From contig WHVY01000002.1 of NCBI GenBank assembly GCA_022266195.1, positions 14,213,001-14,277,000 on the forward strand: 64,000 bases of DNA. The letters are read 5' to 3'. Below the pieces are notes generated by a model. That model was not told the DNA's origin. It did no database searches and saw only the letters and a program-made list of their open reading frames with translations. This document shows, piece by piece, positions 25,654 to 37,584 of the stretch. The DNA comes from Tetranychus cinnabarinus (taxonomy: Eukaryota; Arthropoda; Arachnida; Trombidiformes; Tetranychidae). Numbering within the stretch: the stretch's first letter is position 1; every line of letters starts with the position of its first letter. Both the position numbers and the translations under genes were made by a program.

Positions 25654-26912
25654 AAAGAGAGGCTTGCCTGAATCGTCGAAATTTTTATTAATCAAGTGAT
25701 AAGACAAAAACGAGTCGAGTAATTGTAAAGAGAATCAGGTGGTGATAATATTAGGCTGTTTTGTGCATATAATTTTTAATGATTGCTTCCCTGATCGACT
25801 GTTTCTCAACATATTTGGGTTTCTCAAAATATAAATTAAATGATAAAATTGAATACGAAAGATGACCAAATTCCCTGCAGACTCCAATCAATTGTTAACT
25901 GTTGTCATTTTTGTTTATTTTGTTACTCTAATGATATCAATAGATAATCAGCGAGATTTTTCGAAAGCGCTCGAATATTTGAAACAGAGCTTATTAATTA
26001 TAATAAAACGCATCAATTATCTTTAATGGGCTTTCCTATGTACGTGCATAACCTACTGTGTTATCCTTTTTGACTTTGGTTTTACCTGATTTTTTCATTC
26101 AGTAAATCTTGGTTCAAAGTTTCATCTCAATTGATTTATCAAGCTTTCAGATTAAATCTCTAGATTTATTGATGTTGTAATCATGTTTAAATCAACTTCA
26201 CACGGCTTCATATTTAGATTGAGATTGAACCATTGTTTGATTAGTTTAAGGATGAGATCTGGATCTGATCGCACATATTTTTTAAACTCAATGATCAAAT
26301 AGATTTCGCAGAGTACTATTTTGAACCAATCAATTTTTCAATTATTAGATTTATAGATCGCTAGATATTAATCTAGTAATTGCGATGTATTAAAAGATGT
26401 AATAAATGCGATTCTTTAATTTTTTTAATAAAACAATTATAAAGTTAGATGCTGTTTCAATCATTACTTTTATTTATTAAAATTTTCTGATTTATCATGG
26501 AAATCCATGCTGAAGTCAAAATTATAAACTAGAAACTGTGAAAATTGAACTATCCAGATAGATTTAAGGGTAAACTTTACCAGTTTTTATCGAAAAAATT
26601 GGTTCTCTTGACGAGGGACCAATTCTGAGGCAAATAGTGCATTCGCTTTGTATTATAATTATAAATATTTATTCAGTTTTGAATCGATGACATTGAATTA
26701 CAGAAAAAGATGAAGATGATTTAGAAATGAGGTTCGAAGAAGTAAAGCTTGGTGTTAATTTGAATAGAAAATTGTAAATTAAGATTGTCATAATACAGAC
26801 CATTAGCATTGAAAAATGGGTCATAAATGAAGTTAAAGTTATCGTGGATCTAATTAATCGTCAGTAAATAAACTATGAAACTGAATTATGATCGTCGAGT
26901 GATCTTTTTTAA
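25654..26912. other. Intergenic region downstream of SUCLG2
   Basis: This AT-rich stretch of about 1.26 kb includes the SUCLG2 3' UTR. No gene or obvious repeat was recognised. It ends where the left arm of the large palindrome begins. Confidence 0.45.
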
Positions 26913-28455
26913 TGCCAACGATCAACTTGGCTAGTTAATTTCATTCAGTAAATTGTTCCTTTATGATTTAGGCGTCAAATTTTCATATATTAATACGAGT
27001 TGTTACTAAAAAGGCACAATAAACACATTTGCAACGTTTTTGCACAAGTTTACACAAATGCTTCAAACAAATGACCAAAAACGGGTGAAAATTGCTCTCA
27101 TTCAAATTTAGATTCTGTAAGTTTGTAGGGAAATAGAAACTGAGTCCCTAGGTGCTGTTGAAAAACTTCTCCGGCCCATAGTTTTCGAGGAAAGCGAGTC
27201 CAAAGTTGAAACTTCGATCGGCTTTTGTTCGTTTATGGAAACAGATTTTTTCGGGAAACTTACTTCCCAATATGTTATTTTTGATTGCTTACCAGAAAAT
27301 GAACTTATTTTGTGGAATAAAACTTTCCGTTTTTCATAAAACAGTTAAGTTCGATTTTGATTTAAACCGACTTTTTTCTGTGATCGAAATACTTAGAGAG
27401 CTGAAACTGATTGTTAGTGAATGAAAAATTGTAGCTACACATCAACAATTGAATGATTTTTTCGAGACATTGACGATTCTCTTGATTTTGGCCCTTTTGC
27501 ATAATAACTTCGAACCTCAATATTTCGAGAATGGTCGTACCTACAATCAACTTTCATCGAACAATCATCAGATCTTGTCATGAGCTATACTATGATAAGA
27601 CGGAATACCGAATTTAATCTGATTAATCGATTTAATAATGAATATCATTCCAACATATGAGATTTGTGTTTGGATAAACATTTAGCTTTATAAATAAAGT
27701 ATCAATACAAACAACATAAGTAATAAAATGCTATAACTTTCTTTTCAGGATCTTGAATAATTTTATATTGCAGTATATTATAGCTCATGTCGTAATCTAA
27801 TGGTTGGTCGATGAAAGTTGATTGTAGGTACGACCATTCTCGAAATATTGAGGTTCGAAGTTATTATGCAAAAGGGCCAAAATCAAGAGAATCGTCAATG
27901 TCTCGAAAAAATCATTCAATTGTTGATGTGTAGCTACAATTTTTGATTCACTAACAATCAGTTTCAGCTCTCTAAGTATTTCGATCACAGAAAAAAGTCG
28001 GTTTAAATCAAAATCGAACTTAACTGTTTTATGAAAAACGGAAAGTTTTATTCCACAAAATAAGTTCATTTTCTGGTAAGCAATCAAAAATAACATATTG
28101 GGAAGTAAGTTTCCCGAAAAAATCTGTTTCCATAAACGAACAAAAGCCGATCGAAGTTTCAACTTTGGACTCGCTTTCCTCGAAAACTATGGGCCGGAGA
28201 AGTTTTTCAACAGCACCTAGGGACTCAGTTTCTATTTCCCTACAAACTTACAGAATCTAAATTTGAATGAGAGCAATTTTCACCCGTTTTTGGTCATTTG
28301 TTTGAAGCATTTGTGTAAACTTGTGCAAAAACGTTGCAAATGTGTTTATTGTGCCTTTTTAGTAACAAATCTTATTAATAGACAGAAATCTGATGCTTAA
28401 ATCATAAAGGAACAATTAACTGAATGAAATTAACTATGCAAGTTGATCGTTGGCA
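26913..28455. repeat. Large inverted repeat: two 677-bp arms around a 189-bp spacer
   Basis: The left arm 26913-27589 and right arm 27779-28455 are reverse complements of equal length. The inner 590 bp (27000-27589 and 27779-28368) are almost identical; the clearest difference is one base that creates a stop at 27422 on the left. The outer 87 bp are clearly more diverged (about 13 mismatches counted by eye). The core ends TTGTTACTAAAA... also end a related fragment at about 28790-28898, so they look like true element termini. A small reading frame in each arm is present because the arms are copies. Likely a foldback element or an inverted duplication of a non-autonomous transposon with its flank. 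Confidence 0.9.
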
Positions 28456-29059
28456 CTAAAGTTTCAAAATTAGACAAGAGATCTTTTGTTTTGGGCTACT
28501 TTTTCGATTAAAAATTGCAATTTAACTGGTTAAATTGACTTACGAATCGTAACTATCATTAGGGCGATTCCTGCGATTCGTGTTGGACTTAGTGGTGGAT
28601 AGCAGGGTTGAGATAAATGCGGATGAGGTGAAACTGGCAGGAACCATTGTGACAAGGGCTGGTGCAGGTTGAGAGTTGGTTCATTTAAAGAGGGAAAGAT
28701 GATTGTACCTGAGCGATTAATGTGAGATGGAGTGTTGGATAAGTTGGAGAAGTTTTATAATAATGGACTCAATTTTTACGTAGCAACAAACTTGCAGAGT
28801 CCAAACTTTAAGGGATTCATTTTTACCCGTTTTCGCCCATTTGTTTCAATTCGTGTCAATTGGTGCATAAATGCATGACTGTGTTAAAGTGTGCTTTTAG
28901 TAACAACCGATTTAGTCAAAAAAATCTTTTTTCTTGCTCAAAAAAGCTGTTCAAAAATTTTCATTGACCGAATCAAGCTACAGTCTTTTCTTGAACTGAT
29001 ATCCAGAAACTAATTTGAATTTAAATTATGTGAAATAAAGTAGCGTAAAGTGAATTAAG
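28456..29059. other. Spacer between the palindrome and the transporter cluster
   Basis: No gene is seen. Positions about 28790-28898 hold a diverged fragment of the palindrome family, ending in TTTTAGTAACAA like the palindrome core. The rest is unassigned and somewhat less AT-rich around 28560-28700. Confidence 0.55.
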
Positions 29060-30743
29060 TTATTTATTATGTATTGAAAGTTCAACTTTGTTTTCTTGAC
29101 TTTCCTTTTCCTTTTCAGCAATCAAAACTAAATCCCATTTCTGCTTTTTTATGTTCAGTGAAATAGCGTTAGCTAAAGGAATGATGAATAATAAACCAGT
29201 AATTATGTGCACAAGACCAGGATTGTAGTTCAATGTTGCTGAAAATACTTTGCTGTAAAATACTGATGAAATTGTTGGAACAAACCCACCAATAACTGAT
29301 GAAAATGCATAAACTTGTCCAATCTCGTCTTTATGAATCATTCGAGATATGATTGATCGATCGGCAACAAATATGACACCAGCGAAACAGCCAAATATGA
29401 CGAAGAAGTATGATACTGGACTAAGGATAAAACCTTTGGCAAGATAAACTGTCATTATTGAAACAATACCAATCATGGCCAATGCAGTATCATGAAGATG
29501 CATTTTATGAATGAATAGTGGAGGGCCAATGATTACACCCAAGGCAGGGAAAATAATTAGAATGGACCCATAATATCCGATTTGCTCAGCACTGAAATGG
29601 TATACTTTTTGGCTAAACTGGTACCCAATATGATGTTCACCGGTATAACAAATGTTTGCTATAAATCCAGTGAATATTGTTGATATCAAATACCAATGGG
29701 CATTATTTGGTCTTCTTTTGAAAACTGTGCGACTTGAATGAAGGATATTATCAGGTTTGATTATATCATAAATTATTTGTTTCACAGTTTTCTTCTTGCT
29801 TTCATTATTTTCAGCGCTTGAAGTATCACCATTTGCTTGAGATTCATCTGTTCCAACCTCATCGTCAACAGTGTCATATAGCAACAACATAACCCAAACA
29901 GCCGCAACAACTGCGATTACCGATGAAATGATATAAACTCCAATGTAGTTACGAAGCTGATTTGGAAACCATGGCTTAGCTGCGAGTACACCTCCACCCA
30001 AAAGACTTGAAATAGGCATAGCTATCGTTATCAAAAATGAGTCAATCATTAGGCGTTTATAATTCAATTTATGCTAAATGATTGTTAGGTTAAAAAGATA
30101 TAACTTACTTGCAAATAAGCAAATTTCGATGATAGTAAACCTAACAGCTCGAAACTTGGCTGGTGTCTTTCTTGTTGCATAAGTAAAGGTTCCAATGGAT
30201 ATTATAGTTCCGCTTCCAGTGAACACTGGAACTAAATTTGTCCATAATAACGAGTCAGCGACTAAAAATTAAACGTTGAGCGTCAAAGGAGTTGAATAAT
30301 TACTGTATAGTAACGTGTATCTATTGCTTACCCATTTCAAAGTGTAAACATTGATGTATAATCATGAGATTTTGACAAACAATTGCTAAAGATGCTACAC
30401 CGGAAAGATAACGTAGATGACCAGGATATTTATCCATCCAATAACCTAAAATGAGTGATAAAATAATCGCTGGTATTGTTGTCATTAGAGTAATAAGCAT
30501 TTTGAGTGTTGTTGTGTCTTTCAATACACCATTCTTAACTGCATCAAATTCAGCTCCAGCAGTCTCCAAATTTAAACAGACGCTTTCATTTTGCGAATAA
30601 GCGTTGATACAATATTTATCCTGCATCAGTTGGTTTAGAGCAATTCCAGGTAATGAGGTACTTAAAGTTGCCAAAAAGAAGAAAACATCGATTCTCAAAA
30701 GTTTGCAAAGTTCCCAAACCTCTTTGGAAGTAATTTTGGCCAT
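29060..30743 (-). CDS. SLC46-like MFS transporter, copy 1 (three exons, 508 aa)
   Basis: Exons 30743..30332, 30261..30109 and 30021..29060 (412, 153 and 962 nt). Both introns are phase 1; the second uses TTTGCAA|GTAAGT and GATAG|CTATGCC. The product is a multi-pass membrane protein of the major facilitator superfamily. An extracellular loop with sequons and cysteines follows helix 1. MDKYPGHLRYL occupies the position of the MFS loop-2 motif. The C-terminal half contains DEIGQVYAFSSVIGG and FSATLNYNPGLVHIITGLL, which resembles SLC46A1/A3 (proton-coupled folate transporter family). The tail is charged and ends in HNK. The substrate cannot be read from sequence. It is the first of a cluster of paralogs on the same strand (see 31.3, 32.9 and 62.5 kb). 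Confidence 0.85.
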
Positions 30744-31336
30744 TTTATCACTTTAAATGAAACTTTAATTAATTGGAGTTCAACTACTATTCACTGTTAA
30801 CTGTTGAATAAACTGGAACATACTGAGGAAAAGTTATTAGACTTTACTGTTTTCTTTGTTCTCCAGTTCAAATTTAGTACAGCGATTGCTTCTAAAACAG
30901 TGCCATTAAATTTTAGAGTTTCTATGCACTCAATTGAATCGAACCGATAAGCTAATAGGCTGAACGATCTAACACAAATTTATATACTGCAGATCAAACC
31001 GTAGATCATGATTGCATAAAAGCCCTCGCGTAATTGCTTCATATTGCACCTAAAATTTTACGGCTCAATTTTAGGTTGACACGAATTGACAAAAGTGGGC
31101 AAAAATGGGTAAAAGTTGATTTCAATCAAATTTAAACTCTGTTGGTTTGTAGGGAAATAGAAACTGGGACCAATAGTGCTGTTTAAAGTCTGTGAAGAAA
31201 TAGAGTCCAAAGTTGAGATTCAATTCAAAGTCAATTTAAAATTGATTGAATATTTTACAAATCGAATGCACTAAACCATATTGTTATTTGCCTCAAAGTT
31301 ATCTCCGCAAGTCCGGGTAAGGAAATTAGTTATTCG
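30744..31336. other. Spacer between SLC46-like copies 1 and 2
   Basis: This holds the upstream region of copy 1 and the downstream flank of pseudogene copy 2. Positions about 31078-31230 carry a diverged fragment of the palindrome family (shared GTTTGTAGGGAAATAGAAAC), in the same orientation as the left arm. No gene was seen. Confidence 0.55.
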
Positions 31337-32100
31337 TTATTTTTTAGCTGGTGTAAGTTTAACTTTGTTTTCTTGAGTTTCTTTTTCCTTTTCATCAATC
31401 AAAACTAAATCCCATTTCTACTTCTTTATGTTCAACAAAATATAGTTAGCTAAGGGAAAAGTGAATAATAAACCAGCAATTATGTACACAAGATCAGGAT
31501 TGTAGTCCAATGTTTCTGTAAATATTTTGGTGTAAAACACTGATGAAATTGTTGGAGAAAATCCTCCGATAGTTGATGAAAATGCATAAACTTGACCAAT
31601 CTCGTCTTTATAAATCATTCGAGAAATAATTGATCGATCGGCAAGAGAAATATCAGCAGCGAAGCTACCAAATATGATGAAAAAGTAGGTATGGGACTCA
31701 GAATAAAACTTTTGACAAGAAAAGCCACCATTATTGAAACAATATCAATTAAGGCTAATGTAGTATCATGAAGATGCATTACATTTATGAATAGAGGAGG
31801 ACCAATAAGTGCACCCAAAGCAGGGAAAAGAATGATAATGGAACCGTAATATCCAATTTGCTCAGCACTCCAATGATATACTTTTTGATTAAACTGGTAT
31901 CCTATGTATTGATCACTAGAGTAAGCAATGTCTGCTATAATTCCAACCAGTATTGTTGAAATTAAGAACCATTGAGTATTATTTGGTCTCCTTTTGAAAA
32001 CAGTGCGACTTGAATGAAGGATATTATCTGGTTTTATTATACCATAAATTATTTGTTTCACTGTTTTATTCTTGCTTTCATTATTTTCAGCGCTTGAAGC
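31337..32100 (-). pseudogene. SLC46-like transporter, copy 2: truncated and frameshifted
   Basis: This matches exon 3 of the neighbouring transporters from the acidic loop to the C-terminus. Exons 1 and 2 and the first part of exon 3 are absent; homology stops at about 32100. A one-base change near 31690 shifts the frame inside the transmembrane region. A TAG replaces the codon after NIKK, before the conserved KWDLVLI tail. Sequence just beyond the break matches the far-upstream flank of copy 3 (35.2 kb), so a deletion removed the 5' half together with the promoter. Confidence 0.85.
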
Positions 32101-32872
32101 ACCTCATTGTTATGTTCACCAGAAGCAAATCATTTTCTCAATAAAACGACAGGTTCCAACAAGCTTAGAATTGAAAACTGAGGTTCATTTTTGATGTTTC
32201 AACATTCTGTGAATAATTTTTGATCAAATTGACACATCAGTCAATTGTGAATATTCAACCACATTATCATCTTTAATTTCGGATGGAAATTAGTGAATTA
32301 ACCAACGTAATCAAACAAGCATTTGCATGAGAAAGGTTGTCAAAATTACTGACAGAAAAGTCTGACTATTGATATTAATTAACACCTAATGATTATGAAG
32401 AACTTCGACTCATAATCAAGAATAAACCTATCCGTTCGAATCATTAGCAGTAGATCACCAATACTGATTCAATATACTATGTAACATCGTATGGACTCAA
32501 GTTGTAAAATCATTGTTGGATATAAAGATTTGAATCATTTTCTCATTTTTTGCAAACTTGAAGCAAATGACGATACAATGCAAATTCATTGACCAGAATC
32601 AGAATTTTTGAACTTTATTAAGTTATCTATTTATAATACAACGTTGCGATATTATAATAATTTATGAAGTGAAAATAAACAAAAAGGATTTATTGATCTT
32701 TATTTATAATTGAAACATCATAAAATTTTGGTTTGATTATTTGGGAAGCACGAAATGAATGATTAGAAAGATCTGTTTTAAACACTGAATTAGTCGAGAT
32801 GGAAGTGAGAATCTAATTTGTATCAAAATTATGTAATTCACAATGTAAGTCGGGATAAGGGAATTAATTTCG
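32101..32872. other. Spacer with duplicated transporter flanks
   Basis: Positions about 32108-32365 are nearly the same as 35205-35462, the region upstream of copy 3. Positions about 32610-32870 resemble 62280-62537, the 3' flank of copy 4. Thus most of this spacer is carried along by gene duplication. There is no separate gene. Confidence 0.7.
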
Positions 32873-34571
32873 TTATTTTGTATGAGGTGTGAGTTCAACT
32901 TTGTTTTCTTGAGTTTCCTTTTCCTTTTCAGCGATCAAAACTAAATCCCATTTCATCTTTTTTATGTTGAGTACAATAGCGTTAGCTAAGGGAAAAGTGA
33001 ATAATAAACCAGCAATTATGTACACAAGACCAGGATTGTAGTCCAATGTTGCTGTAAACACTTTGCTGTAAAACACTGATGCGATAGTTGGAGAAAATCC
33101 TCCGATAGCTGATGAAAATGCATAAACTTGCCCGATCTCGTCTTTATGAATCATTCGAGAAATTATTGATCGGTCAGCAAGAGGAATGACAGCAGCGAAC
33201 GAACCAAATAGGGTGAAGAAGTAGGCTATTGGACTGAGGATAAAACCTTTGGCGAGGAAAGCTGTCATTATTGAGACAATACCAATTATGGCCAATGAAG
33301 TATCATGAAGATGCATTACATTAATGAATAGAGGAGGACCAATAAGTGTACCCAAAGCAGGGAAAATAACGAGAATTGCCCCATAATATCCAATTTGCTC
33401 AGCACTGAAATGATATACTTTTTGCGTAAACTGGTACCCAATATGTTGCTCACCAGTGTAACCAATGTTTGCTATGATGGACACCACGATTGTTGATATT
33501 AAGTACCATTGAGCATTATTTGGTCTTCTTTTGAAAACTGTGCGACTTGAATGAAGGATATTATCAGGTTTGATTATATCATAAATTATTTGTTTCACTG
33601 TTTTCTTCTTGCTTTCATTATTATCAGGACTTGAGGCATCATCCTTTGGGTGAGATTCAGCTGTTTTAACTTCATCGTCAGCAGCGTCATATAGCAACAA
33701 CATGACCCAAACAGCCGCAATAACTGCGATTACCGATGAAATAATATAAACTCCAATGTAGTTACGATGCTGGTTTGGAAACCATGGTTTAGCTGCGAGT
33801 ACACCTCCACCCACAAGGCTTGCAACAGGCATAGCTGTCAATATCAATAATAAGTCAAGCATTAAGCTTTTATAATTAAAATTATCAGTTTTAATGAAAA
33901 GATGTAACTTACATGCAAATATGCAAATTTCAAGTATCATGAACCTAACAGCTCGAAACTTGGCTGGTGTCTTCCTTGTAGCATAAGTAAAGGTTCCTAT
34001 TGAGATAATAATTCCGCTTCCAGTGAACACCGGAACCAAATTTGTCCATAATAGCGAGTCCGCGCCTAAAAAAATGAACGTTGAGTATCAAATGATTTGA
34101 ATAACAGTATAAGTTATACTGTATAACTTCCTCTTCAATCACGACTTTGCATTACATACCCATTTCAAAGTGCAAACATTGATGTATAGTCATGATGTTT
34201 TGACAGATATTTGCTAAAGATGCTGAACCGAGAAGATATCGTAGATGACCAGGATATTTATCCATCCAAAAACCCAAAATGAGTGATAAAATAATCGCTG
34301 GTATTGTTGTCATTAGCGTAATATGCATTTTAAGTGTTGTCGTGTCTTTCAATACATCATTCCTAACTTTATCATATTCAGCTCCAGCAGTCTCCAAATT
34401 TAAACAGACACTTTCATTGACTGGATATTTGTTGATACAATATTTATCCTGCATAAGTTGGTTGAGAGCGATTCCAGGTAATGAAGTACTTAAAGTTGCC
34501 AAAAAGAAGAAAACATCGATTCGTAAAAGTTTAACGATTTCCCAAACCTCTTTGGGAGTAATTTTGGCCAT
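32873..34571 (-). CDS. SLC46-like MFS transporter, copy 3 (three exons, 508 aa)
   Basis: Exons 34571..34160, 34065..33913 and 33834..32873. The lengths 412, 153 and 962 nt are identical to those of copy 1. Introns are both phase 1 (ATGG|GTATGT, TTTTTTTAG|GCGC, GCAT|GTAAGT, TTGACAG|CTATGCC). The start MAKITPKEVW aligns with copy 1; an upstream ATG at 34634 is in frame but not shared. The short second intron keeps an open frame if retained, which can mislead gene finders. The topology is multi-pass, with the same SLC46 C-terminal signature and a charged tail ending in HTK. The cytosolic central loop is acidic and Ser-rich. It is intact, so it is probably functional; the substrate is unknown. 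Confidence 0.87.
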
Positions 34572-36342
34572 TTTATCACTAAACACTTCTAACAAAATAA
34601 TTAATATGGTGTCACAAACACTTGTTTGTTGCAAACAAATTAAACTGACATAGAACTTTCATTGGATAGACTTCACTATTTATTTGTTCGTCTTATAACA
34701 GTCAGAAGATTAAAGGTTTCAATTCGTGAACACATTGTTTATGATCAAAGTAAAAGCATTTCCAGATTATTAGATACGTTTCTCGGTACTCATTAAATTA
34801 ATAAAGCACTGCACCCAAAGACGCCCTCCTTAATCCCCTTAATACAGCTGTAAATGATTCAAAACATTGTAAAATGATGCAATTATGCACTTGAATAATT
34901 ACTCAAATTTCGTCAAATTTAAATCGAAATTCGGCAGAAGCACAGATTAAAAGTGGTAATAATATGAACTTGGAAATTTCATGATCGACAAGAGCAAAAG
35001 ATTACACTGAAAAGGGAGAAACTTTATTCTATTCAACCATCAGTTTCACCTAATGGATTTTATTCAAAACAAATATTTGTTATTGAAAATAACTTGTTAG
35101 TTGAAACAGTTTCGCTGTGAAACATTGAAACCTTGACTTAATCTAATTGATTTCACTTCCCTTCATTGATTTCAAATAAATGTAATCAAAATATTGTCAC
35201 CTACTAATATGTTCACCAGAATCAAACCATTTTGTCAATAAAAAGACAGGTTCCAACAAGCTCAGAATTGAAAACTGAGGATTATTTTTAATTTTTCAAC
35301 ATTCTGTGAATAATTTTTATTTAAATTGACACATCAGTCAATTGTGAATATTCAACCACATTATCATCTTTAATTTCGGATGGAAATTAGTGAATTAACC
35401 AATGTTATCCAACTAGCATCTGAATGAGAAAGATTGCCAAAATTACTGACAGAAAAGTTTTACTATTAATATTTGAAGATTTAATGATCAATATGAAAAA
35501 TCATGTCATTTTCTTACATAAGATGTGGAAAAGGTTAAATTAGTTCTTTGAATTTAAACCTCAATAAACTCGTCTTATGTTATTATGATATAATATGATG
35601 TCTTGGCAAACCTGAATGCAACAAAACAAATTATCATTTCTTTATATTGCTATTCACTTATCAGGTTTTTTCATGCAAAACCATGGAGATTTTGTGATTG
35701 ATAAAGTTGATGCTCTGATTCATCAACCGTTATTGTTCAGGTTTTATCTGTTTGTGTGCTTTTTATGATCCATTATGACTGTATTTTTTCTTTGAGCAAG
35801 ATTGCCATCTTACCATTGTTAAGAATGCGAAGAGTATTTGGAAGGACATAGAAATAGACAAAAATCAAGAAACAAGAAAATAATTTGTACCATTTCTTTT
35901 TTATTTTACTTGATTTTTACATATTACGTATACAAATATCCCAAGCAGTCAAAAATTGAGTGAATTTTCAGTAAAACTTATAGTAGGTTAATTTAAAGCA
36001 ATATGCAACATTAAAAATAAGATTTTTTTAAAGAAAACCTTGGTTAAACCCAAGGGAATTTCTGGCTAGCATTGATAGTAAAAAAATTGATAATCGAATT
36101 AATCGATTTAATTAAAGCTTATTAAATAATTCAAAAAATGACTTGAGACTATTTCCTTTACTCTTTGGACGCAACACTAAACAAATGTGCTTAATGGTCA
36201 ACTGGCATCACGTGAAAGTATCCATACTAACGTTATCATTTATTGTCGTCTTGAGTTAAAAATGAATCACAGTAGTATAAAAAAGCCATTTCTGGCTCAC
36301 CGCGAAACCGGTTATAATAACAAGTTTAAATGAAAGTAAAAC
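34572..36342. other. Upstream region of SLC46-like copy 3
   Basis: No gene was recognised. Positions about 35205-35462 are the second copy of the repeat found at 32108-32365. The remainder is AT-rich and unassigned. It should include the promoter of copy 3 near 34600-34800. Confidence 0.5.
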
Positions 36343-36348
36343 TTTATT
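36343..36348 (-). terminator. Poly(A) signal AATAAA of the small coiled-coil gene
   Basis: AATAAA on the minus strand lies about 12 bases past the stop codon of the 103-aa frame. This spacing and strand support that frame being a real, compact transcript. Confidence 0.6.
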
Positions 36349-36359
36349 GAATTCAAAAT

Positions 36360-36671
36360 TCATTTTCCAACTTGAACCCAAGTGTCACCTTGGGAATCAA
36401 CAACCACTTTGATAAAGATTAACGATTGATTATGTATAATATTTTTCAAAGAATTTAATTCTTCATTTAACTGTATGATTAAAAAGTTAGCAGTCGCTAT
36501 CATATCTTCCATTACCTTTAGATCAGCATTTTGTTGATCAATCTGGTTTTGCAAATAAGCCACAGAAGCGTTGTAATTCGAAATTTCCGTTGATTGGGCG
36601 TTCTCCACAATGAAATTTTGTACATATATTTGCAAAGTCGACGGCAATTCAGACGTTGGTTCGCTTTCCAT
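36360..36671 (-). CDS. Small predicted coiled-coil protein, 103 aa
   Basis: This is a single frame from ATG at 36671 to TGA at 36360. I do not recognise the protein. The N-terminus is acidic and polar (ESEPTSELPST). The middle about 60 residues follow a heptad-like pattern rich in Leu, Ile, Asn and Gln (AYLQNQIDQQNADLKVMEDM), consistent with a coiled coil. There is no signal peptide or membrane segment. Support for being a gene: a TATAAA at 36826-36821 about 150 bp upstream and an AATAAA directly after the stop. A GTAAGT at about 36765 could be a 5'-UTR donor. It stands alone beside the transporter cluster on the same strand. It may be lineage-specific or a remnant of a larger structural protein. 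Confidence 0.55.
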   Translation of the reverse strand: MESEPTSELPSTLQIYVQNFIVENAQSTEISNYNASVAYLQNQIDQQNADLKVMEDMIATANFLIIQLNEELNSLKNIIHNQSLIFIKVVVDSQGDTWVQVGK

Positions 36672-36820
36672 AGGTGAAAAGTAATTGTTTCATCACCAAA
36701 AAGCTCTTCGATAGTTGAGAAACTTGCAACATTTCGTCGACTAATGGAGTACAATATAATGAACTTACGATGATTATGAGATGAATGTAACTAATGATTT
36801 AAGTTCAATTTCAGCGAAAT

Positions 36821-36826
36821 TTTATA
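36821..36826 (-). promoter_or_regulatory. TATA box of the small coiled-coil gene
   Basis: GGTATAAAAT on the minus strand lies about 150 bp before the ATG at 36671. Together with the downstream AATAAA it brackets a short transcript. Confidence 0.5.
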
Positions 36827-37584
36827 CCAATTTAGATCAAACTGCATTTCATCTTCATTATAATAAATACAGCAATACACAATGAGCATAATTTGTGCCC
36901 AGAAATTGGAAATAATATGATCATAATAGATTTGTACATATAGATAGACATTATAATTTGACGTTATTCATTAAGAACATATTAATCTTAACAAAGTTCA
37001 AGGAAAAAAGTCAACCTTCAATCAAACAAAGCAATGAAGTTTATCTAGGTAAAATAGATTAGATCTTGCACGAAACAAGTCCAATCATTAATAATCATAA
37101 ATGTATAGAGAATTGGTAAATCAGTGTCTACTTGAGCATAAAAATTAGTATATAAATGGATAAAATTGACCATTTAATTGATTAAATCATCAAATCATCA
37201 TCTTATCATCAAGTTAATAGTTGAATCTTGTTTCCTCGGTAAACTTTCTTACTTAAAGTTAATTTTTTACTTTTATTCACTCTGAGTTGTCAACTTAATT
37301 TACAGCTTGGAGCTTGTACCTGATAAGCATCAATAACTGTAAACATAAACTGAAACGTTTGGAAGTTGGTTCTCCTTAATCTTCATCTATTGCTGTAAAC
37401 CTGAAGCGTTACCCATTTGCTGACCTTATCGTAAGACATCTAAAGGTAAATTTAGATGAATTTATATATGATTAGCTTAATGTACTCCTGACTTTGGTCA
37501 ACTTTAACTTAAGATATACTATGTCGATTCTGTTGTATTATATAGCAATGCTTAGAGCTCAATTGGACGAAGAAAACAATACTT
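36827..37584. other. AT-rich spacer before the duplicated segment
   Basis: No gene or clear repeat is seen in about 760 bp. The spacer ends where the first copy of the 0.9-kb duplicated segment begins. Confidence 0.45.

Noticed and set aside
27206..28162. Two small identical proteins encoded in the palindrome arms
   Set aside because: They are the same sequence in the two arms, one is cut by a stop, and no domain is recognisable. Most likely non-coding repeat sequence.
34572..34634. Upstream ATG extension of SLC46-like copy 3
   Set aside because: Not shared with copy 1, where the same MAKIT start is used.
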